NCBI GenBank assembly: GCA_015075515.1
Contig: JABTUE010000004.1
Span: 434,001-498,000 of the forward strand
DNA from: Planctomycetota bacterium
Lineage (GTDB): Bacteria; Planctomycetota; UBA8742; UBA2392
Length of the DNA stretch: 64,000 nucleotides
Direction: 5' to 3'
In this document: one piece after another, positions 62,712 through 64,000 of the stretch
How the letters are laid out: each line of letters begins with the position of its first letter
Numbering within the stretch: the stretch's first letter is position 1
Notes under the pieces: model-generated
Seen by the model: the letters and a program-made list of their open reading frames with translations, nothing else
Database searches by the model: none
What the model was told of the DNA's origin: nothing
Position numbers and translations under genes: made by a program

Positions 62712-64000
62712 ATGAAGACGGCGCTGGGCAGCGTGGCCTTTGTTTCGCTGGGCTGCCCCAAAAACCTGATTGACAGCGAAACCATGCTGGGCGGCATCGC
62801 CGCCGAGGGCTACATTGTGACGCCGGACTACAGCGACGCCGACGTTGTGGTCGTCAACACCTGCGGCTTTCTTGACGCCTCGCGCCGCGAATCACTGGAC
62901 TACATCCAGCGCATGCTGGCGCTCAAGGACAAGGGCAGCGTCAAGCGCGTCGTTGTGGCCGGGTGCATGGTCGGCAACTACCGCGACGTGCTGGACCGCG
63001 AAGCGCCCGGCGTGGACGCGCTGGTCAGTGTCAACGACCGCACGCGCCTGAGTGACGTGCTGCGCGAGCTTTCCGCCAGCGGCGAACTGGCCCGCCGCGT
63101 GGCGATTTCGGACCCCGACGAAAAAGGCACCGTTTACGACGACCGCGCGCGTTTGCGCATGACGCCGCGCCACTACGCGTACCTGCGCATCAGCGAGGGC
63201 TGCGACCACAAGTGCAGCTTCTGCACCATTCCTTCCATCCGCGGGCGCTTCCGCAGCAAGCCGCGCGACCGGATCCTTGCCGAGGCCCGCGAACTGGCCG
63301 CCGACGGCGCCAAAGAACTCATCGTCGTGGCCCAGGACAGCACCTATTACGGCCTGGACACCGACGGCCGCAAAACCGTGCACGAAGTGCTGGCCGATCT
63401 TTGCCGCGTGGACGGCGTGCACTGGGTGCGCCTGATGTACGCCTACCCCACACAGGTCACCGACGACCTGATTGACCTGCTGGCGCGCGAACCAAAGCTC
63501 AACGCCTACATTGACATGCCGCTTCAGCACATCAGCACCCCCGTGCTGCAACGCATGCGGCGCGGCAGCACGCGCGACACGACCCTGCGCCTGATTGAAA
63601 AACTGCGCGCCCGCGTTCCCGGCCTGACATTGCGCAGCACGTTCATTGTCGGCTTTCCCGGCGAAACCGATACCCAGTTCGAGGAACTGATCGAGTTTAT
63701 CCGGCAGGGCCATGTGGACCGCGCCGGGGCCTTTCCCTACAGCGACGAAGACAAGGCCGCCAGCTTCGCGCTGGACGGCAAGCTGCCCGCCGATGTGATC
63801 GAGGCCCGCCACCGGCGCTTCATGGAGGTAAACCGCGAGGTGCTGTTTGCCGCCAACGAAAGGCTGGTGGGCAAAACCGTCCAGGTGCTGGTGGATGGCC
63901 CCAGCCAGGACCCCAAGTACCCAAGCCAGGGTCGCTCGCGCGCCGACGCCCCCGAGATTGACTGCTCGGTGCTGCTCAAGGGCAAACATGAACCCGGCAC
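62712..64000 (+). CDS. rimO: Ribosomal protein S12 methylthiotransferase RimO (3' end outside window)
   Basis: 429 codons from ATG 62712 are visible. The N-terminal MTTase domain has three cysteines for one Fe-S cluster (LGCPKN, NTCGF, AGCMVG). The radical-SAM CxxxCxxC motif is in EGCDHKCSFCTIPSIRGRFRS-type sequence, followed by AQDSTYYG, MYAYPTQV, DMPLQHIS and STFIVGFPGET. It adds a methylthio group to Asp of ribosomal protein S12. LGCPKN and the IDMPLQHIS-type block fit RimO better than MiaB. The C-terminal TRAM-like domain begins near the edge. Confidence 0.93.
   Translation, partial: MKTALGSVAFVSLGCPKNLIDSETMLGGIAAEGYIVTPDYSDADVVVVNTCGFLDASRRESLDYIQRMLALKDKGSVKRVVVAGCMVGNYRDVLDREAPGVDALVSVNDRTRLSDVLRELSASGELARRVAISDPDEKGTVYDDRARLRMTPRHYAYLRISEGCDHKCSFCTIPSIRGRFRSKPRDRILAEARELAADGAKELIVVAQDSTYYGLDTDGRKTVHEVLADLCRVDGVHWVRLMYAYPTQVTDDLIDLLAREPKLNAYIDMPLQHISTPVLQRMRRGSTRDTTLRLIEKLRARVPGLTLRSTFIVGFPGETDTQFEELIEFIRQGHVDRAGAFPYSDEDKAASFALDGKLPADVIEARHRRFMEVNREVLFAANERLVGKTVQVLVDGPSQDPKYPSQGRSRADAPEIDCSVLLKGKHEPG

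Overview
This is a GC-rich, gene-dense bacterial chromosome segment with 46 genes I regard as real and intact enough to name or describe, one tRNA, and one small mobile or decayed island. The lineage cannot be fixed from sequence alone. A six-domain ribosomal protein S1, a HisZ/short-HisG histidine operon, a serine-palmitoyltransferase-like enzyme, Gly-Cys-membrane-Arg C-terminal tails on secreted proteins and large Ser/Thr phosphatase-STAND-TPR proteins suggest an environmental Planctomycetota- or Myxococcota-like genome, but this is inference.

Layout: 1-10.1 kb holds a homocysteine methyltransferase (cut by the window edge), a sialidase-like selenoprotein, an SGNH-type membrane protein, dprA, aroB, a large membrane protein and an FHA / small protein / L7-L12-like cluster. 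10.3-20.5 kb is one long + strand run: ABC ATPase, lipoprotein cytochrome c, then hisZ-hisG-hisD-hisC-hisB-hisH-hisA-(hisA-like paralog)-hisF-hisIE. The last gene is fused to a SpoT/MESH1-type HD domain. 20.5-36.6 kb is mixed housekeeping: tRNA-Val, O-methyltransferase, alkyladenine glycosylase, a selenocysteine glutathione peroxidase, coaD, sucC, the SPT-like enzyme, hydrolases, crcB, rpsA and a SpoVR family gene. 36.7-46.4 kb encodes two giant secreted subtilases and a third protein with the same sorting-tail design, plus dapA. 46.4-48.5 kb holds two tandem TlpA/thioredoxin-fold genes, each interrupted by an in-frame UGA. 48.6-54.2 kb has a YceH-family gene, cysS, ispF, a tryptophan dioxygenase, a PP2C-like phosphatase and two small membrane proteins. 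54.3-57.3 kb is an accessory island with an IS630 transposase remnant, a truncated HINT polymorphic toxin and a probable immunity gene. 57.4-64 kb has a SpoIIE-STAND-TPR protein, hisS, a nucleotidyltransferase-like gene and the start of rimO.

The main discovery is selenocysteine decoding. Four genes carry a single in-frame UGA exactly where a redox cysteine is expected: GPx (A-U-G), two thioredoxin-like motifs (W-U-G-P-C and H-U-E-P-C), and a BNR/sialidase-like protein (G-U-P-M-D-G-G). Each UGA is followed within about 11-21 nt by a hairpin resembling a bacterial SECIS. The GPx hairpin has a GGUCU apical loop. UGA also serves as a normal stop in many neighbouring genes, so this is recoding and not a changed genetic code. 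Three of the four are unusual selenoprotein candidates. Other notable items are the HisIE-SpoT fusion, a HisA-like protein lacking both catalytic aspartates, and a 166-bp element bounded by inverted repeats.
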